From NCBI RefSeq assembly GCF_022163125.1, contig NZ_CP091881.1, positions 5,084,001 through 5,148,000 of the forward strand: a stretch of DNA of 64,000 nt, read 5' to 3'. This DNA is from Paenibacillus sp. HWE-109 (GTDB lineage Bacteria; Bacillota; Bacilli; Paenibacillales; NBRC-103111). Both the position numbers and the translations under genes were made by a program. Position 1 is the stretch's first letter. Each line of letters starts with the position of its first letter. Positions 1-9,577 of this stretch are shown here, piece by piece. Under the pieces are notes generated by a model, which had not been told where the DNA came from, searched no databases, and saw only the letters and a list, made by a program, of their open reading frames with translations.

Positions 1-928
1 GATTCCAATCAATGTATAATGGCTTCATTTTGGTATGAACCAAGTGATCCGGGCAAGCCGCGCCAACTTGGGAAAGAACGCCTGCATCTTTGCTGTTGAC
101 GAATTTCAAAACATCATCTGCACTGTCCGTTGTCAGAATCATTTTCTTCTCTTGACTTACTGCTCCGCGTGCGATTGGCAGCACTTGCGCCAAAATGTCT
201 TCGCGGTCGGATACCGAAAGAGATTCATATTTCGCTCCGCCGTATAGGTTGTCTTCATTAACGCGTGCTTCGATGAAGCTTTCTGCTTCTTGAATGATAG
301 CCAGCGTCTTGAGGTAGCTCTCTTCAGACGTTTCGCCCCAAGTTACAAGACCATGCTTCTCCATCAAAACAAGTTCAGCTTTCGGATTGTTTCTGACGCC
401 TTCGGCGATCATTTTGGAAAGTGTGAAACCAGGACGTACATAAGGAACCCATACGAAACGGTCGCCGTAAATTTCTTTGGCTAGCTCACGGCCATTGTGA
501 GCGCAGCATAGACCGATAATCGCATCCGGATGCGTGTGATCCACGTGTTTGAATGGCAGAAAAGCATGTAAAAGCGTCTCAATAGAAGCACGCGGGTGTT
601 TGCTGTCGATCATACAGTTCACAAGGTAAGCAACCATTTCGGCATCTGGCATTTCGTCTTTTTCGAACAAAGGACGGATGTCTTCCATACGAAGACCTGT
701 GAAATTCTTTGCTTTCATTGTCGCAAGGTCGGAACCGCTTCCTTTTACCCACATGACTTCTACATCGCGACCGCGGAAATCCTTCTCAATCGTTTTGTAA
801 GAAGTGTTCCCACCGCCCCAGTTAGCAACTGCGCGATCTGTCCCCAACAAATTGGAACGATAAACCAGTTCCTCTACCCCTTTTGAGACAGCATTCGCTT
901 TTGAAGCTTCCCACAAATTCGCAACCAT
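1..928 (-). CDS. rhaEW: Bifunctional rhamnulose-1-phosphate aldolase / L-lactaldehyde dehydrogenase (5' part; runs off the window)
   Basis: The minus strand is open from an ATG at 928 to the window edge, about 309 codons. The N-terminus (MVANLWEASKANAVSKG) and the segment with NWGGGNTS and HTHPDAI are typical of the class II aldolase domain that opens the aldolase/short-chain dehydrogenase fusions related to Bacillus YuxG (RhaEW). In that family the aldolase cleaves L-rhamnulose-1-phosphate to dihydroxyacetone phosphate and L-lactaldehyde, and the C-terminal dehydrogenase oxidises lactaldehyde. Only the aldolase half is visible here. The start is fixed by AGGAGGATAC just upstream. The dehydrogenase half and any neighbouring rhamnose genes lie outside the window, so the fusion is inferred from the family. 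Confidence 0.85.
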   Translation of the reverse strand, partial: MVANLWEASKANAVSKGVEELVYRSNLLGTDRAVANWGGGNTSYKTIEKDFRGRDVEVMWVKGSGSDLATMKAKNFTGLRMEDIRPLFEKDEMPDAEMVAYLVNCMIDSKHPRASIETLLHAFLPFKHVDHTHPDAIIGLCCAHNGRELAKEIYGDRFVWVPYVRPGFTLSKMIAEGVRNNPKAELVLMEKHGLVTWGETSEESYLKTLAIIQEAESFIEARVNEDNLYGGAKYESLSVSDREDILAQVLPIARGAVSQEKKMILTTDSADDVLKFVNSKDAGVLSQVGAACPDHLVHTKMKPLYIDWN

Positions 929-1203
929 AAGTATCCTCCTAATGTTTACTTCCCATGAGTAAGTGTTTGTTTTTGATGGATTCATCATATCATATCTTTG
1001 TTTATTTTTGAATAATTATTTTATTTTTGTTTTAGTTTGAATAAATACAGATAAACGAAGGGGTCAGCAGCACAGCTTAAATGGATTATTAATTTAAATT
1101 CGTTTTACATGTATAAAATATTTGACATGTAGTAATGAATTGTTTACACTGTGTATATAATAACTGACTACAAGTAAAGATAGTCAGACAGGAGGAAAGG
1201 AAA
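929..1203. promoter_or_regulatory. Divergent AT-rich intergenic region between the aldolase and the DUF2178 gene
   Basis: This 275-bp stretch separates two divergent genes. The part near the aldolase (about 970-1040) is very T-rich, with repeated TTTGTTTATTTTTGAATAA-like segments that could bind a regulator. The part near 1123-1160 holds TTGACA and TATAAT-like words but at non-standard spacing, so no promoter is called with confidence. Confidence 0.3.
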
Positions 1204-1650
1204 ATGTCCTTTCAAGAAAAAAAGAATATTGTCTATTTGATTAGTAATGTACTCATTTCTATGCTTTATGGAATCTATGTCTTCCAAAGGTACCAAGAAG
1301 CAGCCGTAGATTCGACGGTCACCTTCAAATTCTGGGGGGTTATGATTCTAACCCTAATTCCAATTGCGATTGTATCCAGGATCATTATTCATATTGTATT
1401 TAGCATCATCCATACAATAGCAACGAAAGAAAAAGAACCCTCTTTCTCTGATGAGCTTGACAAATTAATTGAATTAAAAGCAATAAGAAACTCGCATTAT
1501 GTGTTTGCTATTGGATTTGCTTTATCGATGGTACCGCTTGCCATGGATATGTCGCCTTCCGTGATGTTCGTTATGCTATTACTATCAGGGTTTGTGTCAG
1601 AGGTAGTTGGAACTGGTACGCAACTCTACCTATATCGGAAAGGAGTCTAA
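1204..1650 (+). CDS. DUF2178-type small integral membrane protein
   Basis: This 148-aa protein has four predicted membrane segments (about residues 9-26, 43-66, 98-116 and 122-143) separated by a charged cytoplasmic-looking loop around residues 75-95. Layout and size fit the DUF2178 family of Firmicute membrane proteins of unknown role. The start at 1204 follows AGGAGGAAAGGAAA. The next gene, a 70-residue XRE regulator, begins one base after the stop, so the two are almost certainly co-transcribed. Such membrane protein/XRE pairs are common in Bacillales. No function beyond that can be assigned. Confidence 0.75.
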   Translation: MSFQEKKNIVYLISNVLISMLYGIYVFQRYQEAAVDSTVTFKFWGVMILTLIPIAIVSRIIIHIVFSIIHTIATKEKEPSFSDELDKLIELKAIRNSHYVFAIGFALSMVPLAMDMSPSVMFVMLLLSGFVSEVVGTGTQLYLYRKGV

Positions 1651-1651
1651 G

Positions 1652-1864
1652 ATGGGGAAAAGTCTTGTCAGCAACAACATTCGAAAATTACGTTTTAACC
1701 ATGACGAAATGACCCAACAGCAATTAGCTGATAAGGTAGGGGTAACTCGGCAAACCATCGTAGCCATCGAGAATGAGAAATACTCGCCTACGCTGGAATT
1801 GGCTTTTCGCATCGCTCGTGTATTTGACTTACCGTTAGAGGAGATTTTCTCTTTCCAGGGATAA
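1652..1864 (+). CDS. Small XRE-family helix-turn-helix regulator
   Basis: The 70-aa product is essentially one Cro/C1-type helix-turn-helix: SNNIRKLRF, then QQLADKVGVTRQTIVAIENEKYSP (helices 2-3, about residues 24-47) and a short C-terminus ending in LEEIFSF. This is the compact form, like YozG, paired with small membrane proteins in Firmicutes. An in-frame upstream extension exists, but the ATG at 1652 directly follows GGAAAGGAGTCTAAG, which overlaps the end of the membrane-protein gene. It probably represses its own two-gene operon. Confidence 0.85.
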   Translation: MGKSLVSNNIRKLRFNHDEMTQQQLADKVGVTRQTIVAIENEKYSPTLELAFRIARVFDLPLEEIFSFQG

Positions 1865-1908
1865 ATGCTCAACCTTTGCGGCAAATTCCATTAAAAAGGA
1901 GACAACAA

Positions 1909-2595
1909 ATGACCGCCAACAGAAAGTCAGCTTTTATTGTGGGGGTACTATTTATCCTTGCGACAGTTACGTCGATCATCGGTCTTATTCTGTACGACCC
2001 CATTCTCAATGGGCCCAATTCCCTTGTCACAGGCTCCGAACATGCAAACCAAGTGATTCTCGGAGCTCTTCTGGAGCTAATTCTTGCCTGCTCCGTTGTT
2101 GGCACTTCGATTACTCTGTTTCCATTCTTAAAAAAGCAAAATGAAAGCCTTGCTCTTGGTTATGTTTGCTTCAGGCTCCTTGAAGCGGCCATCATTATTG
2201 TTGGTGTTATCAGCGTGCTCTCCCTCTTGACATTAAGTCAGGAATTCGTAAAAATATCCACTCCGAATACGGCCTCTTTTCAAACTTCAGGTATCTTGCT
2301 CAAAGCTGTACATGACTGGACTTTCATGCTAGGACCCAATTTCATGCTTGCGGTTAATACGATGATGTGCAGCTACCTACTCTACAAATCCAAACTTGTT
2401 CCCCGTTTTATTTCTATCATGGGCCTTGCCGGAGCAACCCTCATTTTCATAGCAACCTTATTAGAAATGTTTGGCATCATTCTTCAACTTTCAACATGGG
2501 GAGCTATTTTGGCTGTACCGGTATTCGCTTATGAAATGATTTTGGCCGTGTGGCTTATCGTCAAAGGATTTAACTCAACTAGCCACGCATCATAG
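1909..2595 (+). CDS. DUF4386-family membrane protein
   Basis: The 228-aa protein has six predicted membrane segments from residue 8 to 222. Sequence such as SAFIVGVLFILATVTSIIG at the N-terminus, an FxxLEAAIIIVG-like middle and the C-terminal EMILAVWLIVKGF matches the DUF4386 family of unknown function. A longer reading frame begins with TTG at 1876, but AAAGGAGACAACAA directly precedes the ATG at 1909, which is therefore chosen. It follows the XRE gene by 44 bp on the same strand and may share its transcript. Confidence 0.78.
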   Translation: MTANRKSAFIVGVLFILATVTSIIGLILYDPILNGPNSLVTGSEHANQVILGALLELILACSVVGTSITLFPFLKKQNESLALGYVCFRLLEAAIIIVGVISVLSLLTLSQEFVKISTPNTASFQTSGILLKAVHDWTFMLGPNFMLAVNTMMCSYLLYKSKLVPRFISIMGLAGATLIFIATLLEMFGIILQLSTWGAILAVPVFAYEMILAVWLIVKGFNSTSHAS

Positions 2596-2622
2596 AGACC
2601 TTATTCAGCTCAAGCCGTATTG

Positions 2623-2666
2623 AAAAAAGCCGCTAAACACTCGGGGAACCTTGTGTCTGGCGGCTT
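2623..2666. terminator. Bidirectional rho-independent terminator
   Basis: An imperfect hairpin (AAGCCGCTAAACAC pairing with GTGTCTGGCGGCTT) lies between the convergent DUF4386 and EamA genes. Read on the minus strand it ends in a run of six T, so it mainly serves the EamA gene. Confidence 0.75.
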
Positions 2667-2668
2667 AT

Positions 2669-3517
2669 TCATTTCCCCTCCCAATTGACCAAAAAGATAC
2701 CCAGGCAGATAAAAGCTCCGCCCGCCGAAACATACCAAGCGATTTGCTCGCCAAGCAGCAGCCAACTGGAAAGGACGCCAAACAACGGAACAAGAAACAA
2801 AAAGGCGCTCGTTTTGGCCGGATCCCCGTTCTTAAGCAAGTAAAACCACAGGGAAAATTGCACGATGGAACCCATAATAACCAGCCATAGCATGACTAAC
2901 ACAGAGGCTCCTGTAAACGTAAAGTAGGCATGTTCCGTAAACGCGCTTAATAGAAGTAACACAATTCCCCCAGCCAACATTTGATAAGCTGCCAGGACCG
3001 TCATGTCAAACTCAGCACCCCAGCGTTTGATAAGGAGCGTAGCTGCAGCGAAGCAAACCGCACCTGCGAAGCCGATGAAGGTGCCGATTTGGAAGTTCAT
3101 TTGGAGCCCAAAGGTCATCGCGACCCCAACAAAACCAATGGCAACACCTAGCCATTGACGGCCACGGTACTTGGCTCCAGTCAATAAAGTTCCGAGAACA
3201 ATGACGATCAGCGGGTTCGTGCAAGTAATAATGGAAGATTCACTTGAGGTGATCCAATGCATGCTGTAGTAGGCACACCCCATGACACCCGCAGATTGAA
3301 AAATGCCGATTATGGCTGATTTCAACCACTGTCTGCCACCACGCGGGCGTGGTTTTTTGGCAACTAACAGAGCCAGCAAGCCTCCTGCGAACACAAAGCG
3401 GATTCCCATCAGAAAGAAAGGTGTCGCGTACAACATGCCGATTTTCCCTACCGGAAATGCAACTCCCATTACAAAAGTGGTAACCAGAATAAGGCAAATA
3501 TATTTGAATTTATTCAT
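2669..3517 (-). CDS. EamA/DMT-family transporter
   Basis: The 282-aa protein has ten hydrophobic segments in two five-helix halves, the usual layout of EamA (RhaT/YdcZ-like) drug/metabolite exporters. The first half contains the conserved GMRFVFAGGLLAL-type helix and the WLGVAIGFVGVAM helix. The second half repeats the pattern and ends in SAGGAFICLGIFLVN. The start at 3517 has GGAGGG 10 bases upstream. It is divergent from a LysR regulator across 131 bp, a typical pairing of an exporter with its own activator. The substrate cannot be read from sequence; amino acids or other small metabolites are usual. Confidence 0.85.
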   Translation of the reverse strand: MNKFKYICLILVTTFVMGVAFPVGKIGMLYATPFFLMGIRFVFAGGLLALLVAKKPRPRGGRQWLKSAIIGIFQSAGVMGCAYYSMHWITSSESSIITCTNPLIVIVLGTLLTGAKYRGRQWLGVAIGFVGVAMTFGLQMNFQIGTFIGFAGAVCFAAATLLIKRWGAEFDMTVLAAYQMLAGGIVLLLLSAFTEHAYFTFTGASVLVMLWLVIMGSIVQFSLWFYLLKNGDPAKTSAFLFLVPLFGVLSSWLLLGEQIAWYVSAGGAFICLGIFLVNWEGK

Positions 3518-3648
3518 CGAGAAAACCCTCCATTTACTAACAGTACGCTAATTGTAAGGGAGGGCTTCTATTATGTATAATGATTGTTAATGATATTAGG
3601 TATCAGAATGAATGATAGCAAGAAATATACCTACAAGGGGGTTGCGAG

Positions 3649-4506
3649 ATGGAAAGTCCAGATTTGCGCGTATTTCAAATGGTCGCCCGTGAAGGCTCCG
3701 TCACCAAGGCCGCTCAGCGGCTCGGTTATGTGCAATCCAACATTACAGCTCGAATCAGACAGCTTGAATCGGAACTGCAAACCGTGCTTTTTTACCGGCA
3801 TAACCGTGGTATGTCATTAACTTCAAGCGGCAAAACATTGCTAGCCTATGCAGATAAAATCGTCGGCTTACTGGATGAAGCGTTCCTCGCCTTCTCATCT
3901 TCCGGGGAACCTAGCGGCCCGCTCCTGATTGGATCTACGCAAACTGCCGCAGCTGTTCGACTGCCTAAACTGCTTGCTTGCTACTATGAGCAGCATTCGA
4001 ATGTTCAGCTCTCTCTAACTACAGGCCACTCGCAATTTTTAATCGAAAAAGTGCTTCATTACGAGTTGGACGGCGCATTCATTGGCTGCTCGTGCACGCA
4101 TCCCGAACTGGTATCCATTCCTGCCTTCCAAGAGGAATTAGTCATTGCAGCTGGCCCTAATGTGGCCAATCTGGCAGAAGCTTTGGCGAAGCCCATCCTT
4201 GTTTTCAGCTCAGGCTGTTCCTATCGGGATGTGTTGGAAGGGTGGCTTCAATCCATCGGCAAGATGCAACCCACCTTGATGGAGTTCGGGATGTTAGAAG
4301 CCATTATTGGCGGCATATCTGCGGGACTCGGCATTTCCCTTATGCCCAAAGCAGTCGTTCATAAGCATGAGGCGGACGGTTTGATCCGTACTTTTGAAAT
4401 ACCTGATCACTATCGTCACATCCATACGGAATTCATTACCCGCAAAGATGCCTTCGTGAGCAGCTCGCTCAGCACCTTCATGGCCATGCTGCCTGAATCA
4501 AGATGA
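3649..4506 (+). CDS. LysR-family transcriptional regulator
   Basis: The 285-aa product has the LysR winged helix at the N-terminus (FQMVAREGSVTKAAQRLGYV, then QSNITARIRQLESEL, about residues 8-45) followed by a periplasmic-binding-like effector domain from about residue 85. GGGGTTGCGAG precedes the ATG. It is transcribed away from the EamA exporter and probably controls it; the shared 131-bp spacer is the expected operator region. The 3' end lies only 7 bp from the convergent allantoinase gene. Confidence 0.88.
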   Translation: MESPDLRVFQMVAREGSVTKAAQRLGYVQSNITARIRQLESELQTVLFYRHNRGMSLTSSGKTLLAYADKIVGLLDEAFLAFSSSGEPSGPLLIGSTQTAAAVRLPKLLACYYEQHSNVQLSLTTGHSQFLIEKVLHYELDGAFIGCSCTHPELVSIPAFQEELVIAAGPNVANLAEALAKPILVFSSGCSYRDVLEGWLQSIGKMQPTLMEFGMLEAIIGGISAGLGISLMPKAVVHKHEADGLIRTFEIPDHYRHIHTEFITRKDAFVSSSLSTFMAMLPESR

Positions 4507-4513
4507 GCCTCAA

Positions 4514-5884
4514 CTAGCTAATTCCGCTCAGCCAACTTCCCCTCTTCACCGGCTGTACGCCGCTTGATTGCTCATACACAAGATTCCCATTGCTCCATGT
4601 GGCTGCGACTTTGCAGGAGAAGGTCTTCCCCACATAGGGGCTTTGCTTATGCCGATCAAGCAGCTGCTCCTCCGTCAATTCATAAGCCTTATTCAGTTGA
4701 ATCATGACGAGATCGGCATCAGCCCCGATACGAATTTCACCCTTTCGCGGATGCAGCCCAAAGCGTTTGGCTGGTGCGCAGGACAGCATGGCGGTCAGTT
4801 GTGTTAGCGGGATATTCCGCTTAAGATGACCTTCGTCCAGCATCAGTTCCAGTGAGCTTTGCGCCCCGGCTATGCCGCCCCAGGCTTCAAAATAGTTGTC
4901 TAATAATTTCAAATCTCCCGGACAGGGAGAATGATCCGACGATATCATATCAATGTAGCCCAGCCGCAGTACATGCCAGAGCATATCCTGTTCTTCTTTG
5001 CTCCGCAGCGGAGGCGCACATTTGGCTTTGGGACCAATCCGTTCCAAATCATCCTCAGTTAACGTCAAATAGTGCGGGCACGTTTCCACAGTTACATTAA
5101 CGCCTCTTTCCTTGGCTTTTGCTATGACCATGACCGCTGCCGGACTGCTAATATGAACGAAATGCAAAGGGCACCCCGTCTGCTCGGCATAAAACAAAGC
5201 ACGATTTACAGCCTCTAACTCCGCCAGGATCGGTCTTGAAGAGGAGTAATCCTTGGCGGAAACAGCTCCTTCTACTTGGCGAATTCTTCCTAATTGCGAG
5301 ACGAGCGATTCGCTTTCGGCATGGATAGCAAGCACACGATTCAGGCGGGCAATCCGCTTCATCCCTTCCCACAAGGTGAGATCATCCACCTCGCGGAATG
5401 CGTCCTCCCCCGGGTCGCCAGGTGAGGACATGAACGCTTTGAACCCGATAACCCCTGCTTCATTCAGGGCTTCCAGATCATCCACATTGCCTGGAACGAG
5501 GCCGCCCCATAACGCATAGTCCACGTGTGACTGCGCCTCCGCTGTTGCTAACTTCATCTGCATGGCCGCAAGCGTAACGGTTGGCGGAACGCCATTTAGA
5601 GGCATATCCAAATAGGTCGTACATCCTCCCGCCGCCAAAGCTGCCGAGCCCGTAGCGAAACCCTCCCAATCCCCAAGTCCCGGTTCATTCAGATGAACAT
5701 GAACATCTATCATCCCTGCCATCATCGTCATGCCTCGCGCATCCACAATCGTCTCGGCATCCTCTCCAATCTGTTCACCCAATGCTACGATCTTCCCGCT
5801 CTTAACACCTATATCCAGCACGCGAACTTCATCTCTGAGAACGATGGAGCCGCCGCGAATGATCAAGTCCAAGTGGTTAGCCAT
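4514..5884 (-). CDS. allB: Allantoinase (cyclic amidohydrolase)
   Basis: The 456-aa protein fits the allantoinase branch of the dihydroorotase-like amidohydrolases, which hydrolyse allantoin to allantoate in purine-nitrogen salvage. Metal ligands and the bridging lysine are in order: HVHLNEPG near residue 63, GFKAFMSSPG with the carbamylated lysine near 148, HAES near 188, HFVHIS near 240 and SSDHSPC near 315. AGGGGGGATCGGA before the ATG at 5884 fixes the start, 14 codons inside the longest frame. No other allantoin genes are adjacent, so it stands alone. A related hydantoinase cannot be fully excluded, but the length and the LNEPG and SSDHSP motifs favour allantoinase. Confidence 0.85.
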   Translation of the reverse strand: MANHLDLIIRGGSIVLRDEVRVLDIGVKSGKIVALGEQIGEDAETIVDARGMTMMAGMIDVHVHLNEPGLGDWEGFATGSAALAAGGCTTYLDMPLNGVPPTVTLAAMQMKLATAEAQSHVDYALWGGLVPGNVDDLEALNEAGVIGFKAFMSSPGDPGEDAFREVDDLTLWEGMKRIARLNRVLAIHAESESLVSQLGRIRQVEGAVSAKDYSSSRPILAELEAVNRALFYAEQTGCPLHFVHISSPAAVMVIAKAKERGVNVTVETCPHYLTLTEDDLERIGPKAKCAPPLRSKEEQDMLWHVLRLGYIDMISSDHSPCPGDLKLLDNYFEAWGGIAGAQSSLELMLDEGHLKRNIPLTQLTAMLSCAPAKRFGLHPRKGEIRIGADADLVMIQLNKAYELTEEQLLDRHKQSPYVGKTFSCKVAATWSNGNLVYEQSSGVQPVKRGSWLSGIS

Positions 5885-6145
5885 TCCGATCCCCCCTGTT
5901 GTTTGTAACCTGATCGTAATGTCCACGCGTCATTAGCGTCAATATTTCTAACACAAACAAGCACATTATTGTTTATCGAGCTAAATTTTCACCATTAATT
6001 TGGATTGAGGAACAAAAAAATCTCACATATATTGAATTCCCTCAAATAAACGTCATGTTATATGACATTGATTTTAACATACATAATTCTTGCACAGTTT
6101 CGCGGAAGCTTCCGAATTGTATGGATCGAAGAATGCCCATAGCGC
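5885..6145. promoter_or_regulatory. Upstream region of allantoinase with a small palindrome
   Basis: This AT-rich stretch holds the presumed allantoinase promoter. A palindrome, GTCAT-GTTAT-ATGAC, lies near 6052-6066 and could be an operator. The rest shows no gene or clear motif. Confidence 0.3.
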
Positions 6146-6330
6146 AAAGGGAACTAGGATCCGCTATAATGCTGAATCTAGCCAAATTCCACTCCAAAAG
6201 GAACTACGTTCCGCTATTTCACCATTTTCCGCTCGGAATCAGCATGTTCCGCTTAAATAGCATACCTCAGTTCCCTTTCATGCTGCTTTTACTCCAGTTC
6301 CCACCAATTAGCGGATCATAGTTCCTTTTC
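6146..6330 (+). repeat. FFRR intergenic repeat, subfamily 1 (solitary copy)
   Basis: This 185-bp element has two forward copies of a ~20-bp motif (GGGAACTAGGATCCGCTAT, then GGAACTACGTTCCGCTAT) followed by two copies in reverse (ATAGCATACCTCAGTTCCC and TTAGCGGATCATAGTTCC). The outer and inner pairs can fold on each other. The same layout and intervening sequence recur five times at 17.4-20.5 kb. Confidence 0.85.
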
Positions 6331-6382
6331 AATCATTCCGAACATATAAATCCCACGAGGTAAAAGCTTCGCTTCCCCCAAC

Positions 6383-6412
6383 AAAAAAACTGCCAGTAAA
6401 CACCCTGACAGT
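6383..6412 (-). terminator. Rho-independent terminator of the RND pump operon
   Basis: On the minus strand ACTGTCAG, a 7-base loop and CTGGCAGT form a hairpin followed by seven T, about 15 bp after the RND gene stop. Confidence 0.8.
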
Positions 6413-6427
6413 CCTTTCCACAACCAA

Positions 6428-9400
6428 CTATGAAGTCTTTTGCCATCCCATCTTGCGACGTATTTTAATGGAATAAATCCATTCATACATAATAGGGACA
6501 ACGACAAGCGTGAGCAGTGTCGAGGTGCTTAAGCCCCCAATAACTACGACGGCCAAACCTTTCGAGACGATCGTCCCCTTCGATAGACCTAGAGCCAATG
6601 GCATCAAAGCCATAATGGTCGCCCCTGCGGTCATAATAATCGGCCTCAAGCGTGTCATCCCCGCTTCAATCAACGATTGGCGCAGCGGATACCCCTGCTG
6701 AGCCAGTTGCTGGACCCTGTCGATGAGAACTATGGCATTCGTCACAACTATGCCGATTAGCATTAGAAATCCGATCAAGGAAGTAACGTTGAGTGATTCC
6801 CCGGTAACGAAGAGGCCTAATACCCCCCCGATTGCAGCTAGCGGCAAGCAGAACAGAATTGCAAATGGTGCTCTCGCATTCCCAAATGCGAGCACCATGA
6901 CCAGATACACGATAAAAATCGATGCTCCCATGGCCATGAACATTTCCATGAAACTTTTATTAATATCACCCGATACTCCCTTCACTTCGCGGCTTACGCC
7001 CGCGGGCAACTCAATTTTGGCAAGCTCCGTCGATATTCTTTTACTAATTCCGCCTTTATCGGCACTGTCGATTTGAGCTGTCACCGTAAGCACCTGAGCC
7101 TGCATCTCCCGACTAATAGAGACCGGCGCGTTGATTTGCTTAATTTGGGCAATCTCAATGATTTGCACACGCTTGCCATTGGCTGACTTAAGCATATAGC
7201 TGCCTAGCTTATCCATCGAATCTTTGTATTTATTATCGAGCATCACCTTGGTCGCATAAGTGATGTGATTAAATGTGAGATCACCCAGCTTTTCTTCTTT
7301 GATCCAACTGTTCACGTTCTCTAGAACTTGGGCCGCTGTGAAGCCGTACAACATCGCCTTGCCTTCATCAACGGTAATTTCGACTTCTGTTTTCGTTTCG
7401 CTTAAGCTGTTTTTAATCTCAGCAAGCTCTGGAAACTCTCTCAGTTTATTTTCAATCTGCCGAGCAGCCTGCTGCAAATACAGCTGATCATCTCCTGTTA
7501 ATAAGTAGGAGAAGTCTACACCGCTTCCCGTGCCAGGTCCAAAACTAAATACTTTACCGTTCACTTTGGCATCTTTGGGAAGCAGTTCAGCAATTTTTTC
7601 CTTATATTGTTTAAAAGCCATTTTAGCATCTTCTTGCGTACTCGATTCTGTGTAAATATCGGCCCAATCAGCCCCCATGATCGATTCGTTGTAGCTAAAG
7701 ACGGACTGGCCCGAGGCGCTCTTGGCATTTTTCAACAACGTTTCGATGTCTTTGGACTGGGCATTCATCATTTCGAGCGATGTGCCGCGAGGCATCTGAA
7801 TCGTAAAAACCATTTGCCTCTCCGACGCGTTGGCCGGCATAAACGATGTTGCCAGATGCGGCACCGTAAGCACAATGGAAAGCACAAACAAAACCGCTGC
7901 AAACGACAACGTCTTTATGCGGTTAGTTAAAGACCACTCTAACATTTTTTGATAGCGAAGCATGAACAAAGTCGCTTGCTTCTCATTCTGAGGCGGAATG
8001 CTATTTCCTTTAAGCACCATCAGCTTCGCCAGCATCGGAATGACCGTTAGGGCAACGAGCAGCGAAGACAGAAGCGCACAAATCAAAGTCAATGCAAACG
8101 GACGGAATACTTCGCCGACAGTGCCGCTTACGAATCCAATCGGCGCGAAAACACCAACAGTTGTAAGGGTTGACGAAGTAATCGCCGAGGCAACTTGCTG
8201 CGTAGCCAGCTTGATAACCGATTCGCTGCGTTCCTGCGCCTTCTGAATCTGGCTGTATATATTTTCAATAACGACAATGCTGTCATCAACGACCCGTCCA
8301 ATGGCAATCGCCATCCCCCCGAGCGTCATAATGTTCAATGAAATGCCGAGCGGGTTCATAACTAGCAGCGTAATCAGAATTGAAAGCGGAATTGAGACCA
8401 ATACAATGAGGGTCATTCTCACATTCCGCAAAAAGATCAGGATCATCAGTGAAGCGAGAAGCGCCCCTAACCCGCCTTCTTGTACCATCCCGTGAATAGA
8501 TTCCTTCACAGACGTCGCTCCATTCAGCACAAGATGAAACTTCACTCCTTTCAATGACTTTTGCCAGGATGCTATTTGTTTATCCACTTCTCCAGCGAAT
8601 TCTACTGTATTCGCATCCTTCGTCTTGTATAGCAGCACAGTGATCGCCGGTTTGTCATCTAGTCTGGCTGTATTGGCGGACTCGCTGATCGCTTCCACTT
8701 TCGCGATTTGCTTAAGCAGAAGCATCTCGCCTTCAGGTGTTCTTATTTTCATATTATCCAGACTATAAATAGAATCCAGCTGTCCTTTTACCCTAAGCAT
8801 CTGATGATTGCCGTTAAAATCAACCGTGCCAGCCGGACTGGACACGAGCGCTCCTTGAATAAAGCGGGATACCTCCGGCGGCGTAAGGCCGTATCGGTTC
8901 ATTGCAGCACCGTCCAGCTTAATTGTAAGCACGGCTTCCCGATTGCCAAATGAATCTACATGGTCAATACCTTTAATCCCCTCTAATCCAGGTAAAATCA
9001 TATCTTTGAAAGCTTGATCGAGCTCCGTTTGATTCGTTCCTTCTTCTGCATAAAGCGCCAAATGATAGATTGGTTCGGAAGCGAAGCCCGCCGTTAATAC
9101 CTTAGGCTTCTCAGAGCCCTGCGGAAGCCGCACATTTGCAATCAAGCTTTCCACATCTTTTTTAACATCCTCTGGTTTCTTGCCTTGTTCTAGTCGGATA
9201 ACAATTTGCGAGTAATTATCCTGCGAACTGGAGCTTATATTCAAAAGCCCTTGCATTCCTGCCACTGATTTCTCCAACGGTTTGGTAACCAACTCCATGA
9301 CATCTTTAGGCGGAGCTGTATAATCAGTCGAAATAATAACAATCGGATAGGTAATATCCGGCATACTCTCTACCTTCAAGTTTGTCGCAGCGTAGCATCC

Positions 9401-9475
9401 CCCAGCAATCAGCAGCCATATCACAATACATACAGCCGCAACATTTTTCATGGAAAACTCCGTTAACTTCGTCAA
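6428..9475 (-). CDS. swrC: RND-family efflux transporter, SwrC/AcrB-like
   Basis: The 1015-aa protein is a full-length RND pump: a membrane helix near residues 9-28, a large outer domain, helices 2-6 (about 330-480), a second outer domain and helices 8-12 to the end. The proton-relay aspartate pair is in VVDDSIVVIENI near residue 392, and GGVLGLFVTGESLNV marks the second half. It is closest in type to Bacillus SwrC (YerP), which exports surfactin-like compounds and works without an outer-membrane channel. The start is a TTG at 9475, because GGGAGGAG lies just upstream and the product then begins TKLTEFSMKN as in the family. It follows a two-component system and a lipoprotein gene on the same strand, so that kinase probably controls it. 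No membrane-fusion partner is encoded nearby. Confidence 0.88.
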   Translation of the reverse strand: MTKLTEFSMKNVAAVCIVIWLLIAGGCYAATNLKVESMPDITYPIVIISTDYTAPPKDVMELVTKPLEKSVAGMQGLLNISSSSQDNYSQIVIRLEQGKKPEDVKKDVESLIANVRLPQGSEKPKVLTAGFASEPIYHLALYAEEGTNQTELDQAFKDMILPGLEGIKGIDHVDSFGNREAVLTIKLDGAAMNRYGLTPPEVSRFIQGALVSSPAGTVDFNGNHQMLRVKGQLDSIYSLDNMKIRTPEGEMLLLKQIAKVEAISESANTARLDDKPAITVLLYKTKDANTVEFAGEVDKQIASWQKSLKGVKFHLVLNGATSVKESIHGMVQEGGLGALLASLMILIFLRNVRMTLIVLVSIPLSILITLLVMNPLGISLNIMTLGGMAIAIGRVVDDSIVVIENIYSQIQKAQERSESVIKLATQQVASAITSSTLTTVGVFAPIGFVSGTVGEVFRPFALTLICALLSSLLVALTVIPMLAKLMVLKGNSIPPQNEKQATLFMLRYQKMLEWSLTNRIKTLSFAAVLFVLSIVLTVPHLATSFMPANASERQMVFTIQMPRGTSLEMMNAQSKDIETLLKNAKSASGQSVFSYNESIMGADWADIYTESSTQEDAKMAFKQYKEKIAELLPKDAKVNGKVFSFGPGTGSGVDFSYLLTGDDQLYLQQAARQIENKLREFPELAEIKNSLSETKTEVEITVDEGKAMLYGFTAAQVLENVNSWIKEEKLGDLTFNHITYATKVMLDNKYKDSMDKLGSYMLKSANGKRVQIIEIAQIKQINAPVSISREMQAQVLTVTAQIDSADKGGISKRISTELAKIELPAGVSREVKGVSGDINKSFMEMFMAMGASIFIVYLVMVLAFGNARAPFAILFCLPLAAIGGVLGLFVTGESLNVTSLIGFLMLIGIVVTNAIVLIDRVQQLAQQGYPLRQSLIEAGMTRLRPIIMTAGATIMALMPLALGLSKGTIVSKGLAVVVIGGLSTSTLLTLVVVPIMYEWIYSIKIRRKMGWQKTS

Positions 9476-9577
9476 TTTTTCTACTCCTCCCTGCACTGGA
9501 CACCTAAAAAATGGCATGACAATAAAGCCGATTCTACCTTAGGGGCAATAATCGGCTGTGTGTGCATATACGTGATG

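Noticed and set aside
7607..7930. 107-codon plus-strand frame inside the RND pump gene
   Set aside because: Antisense shadow; no ribosome site or recognisable product.
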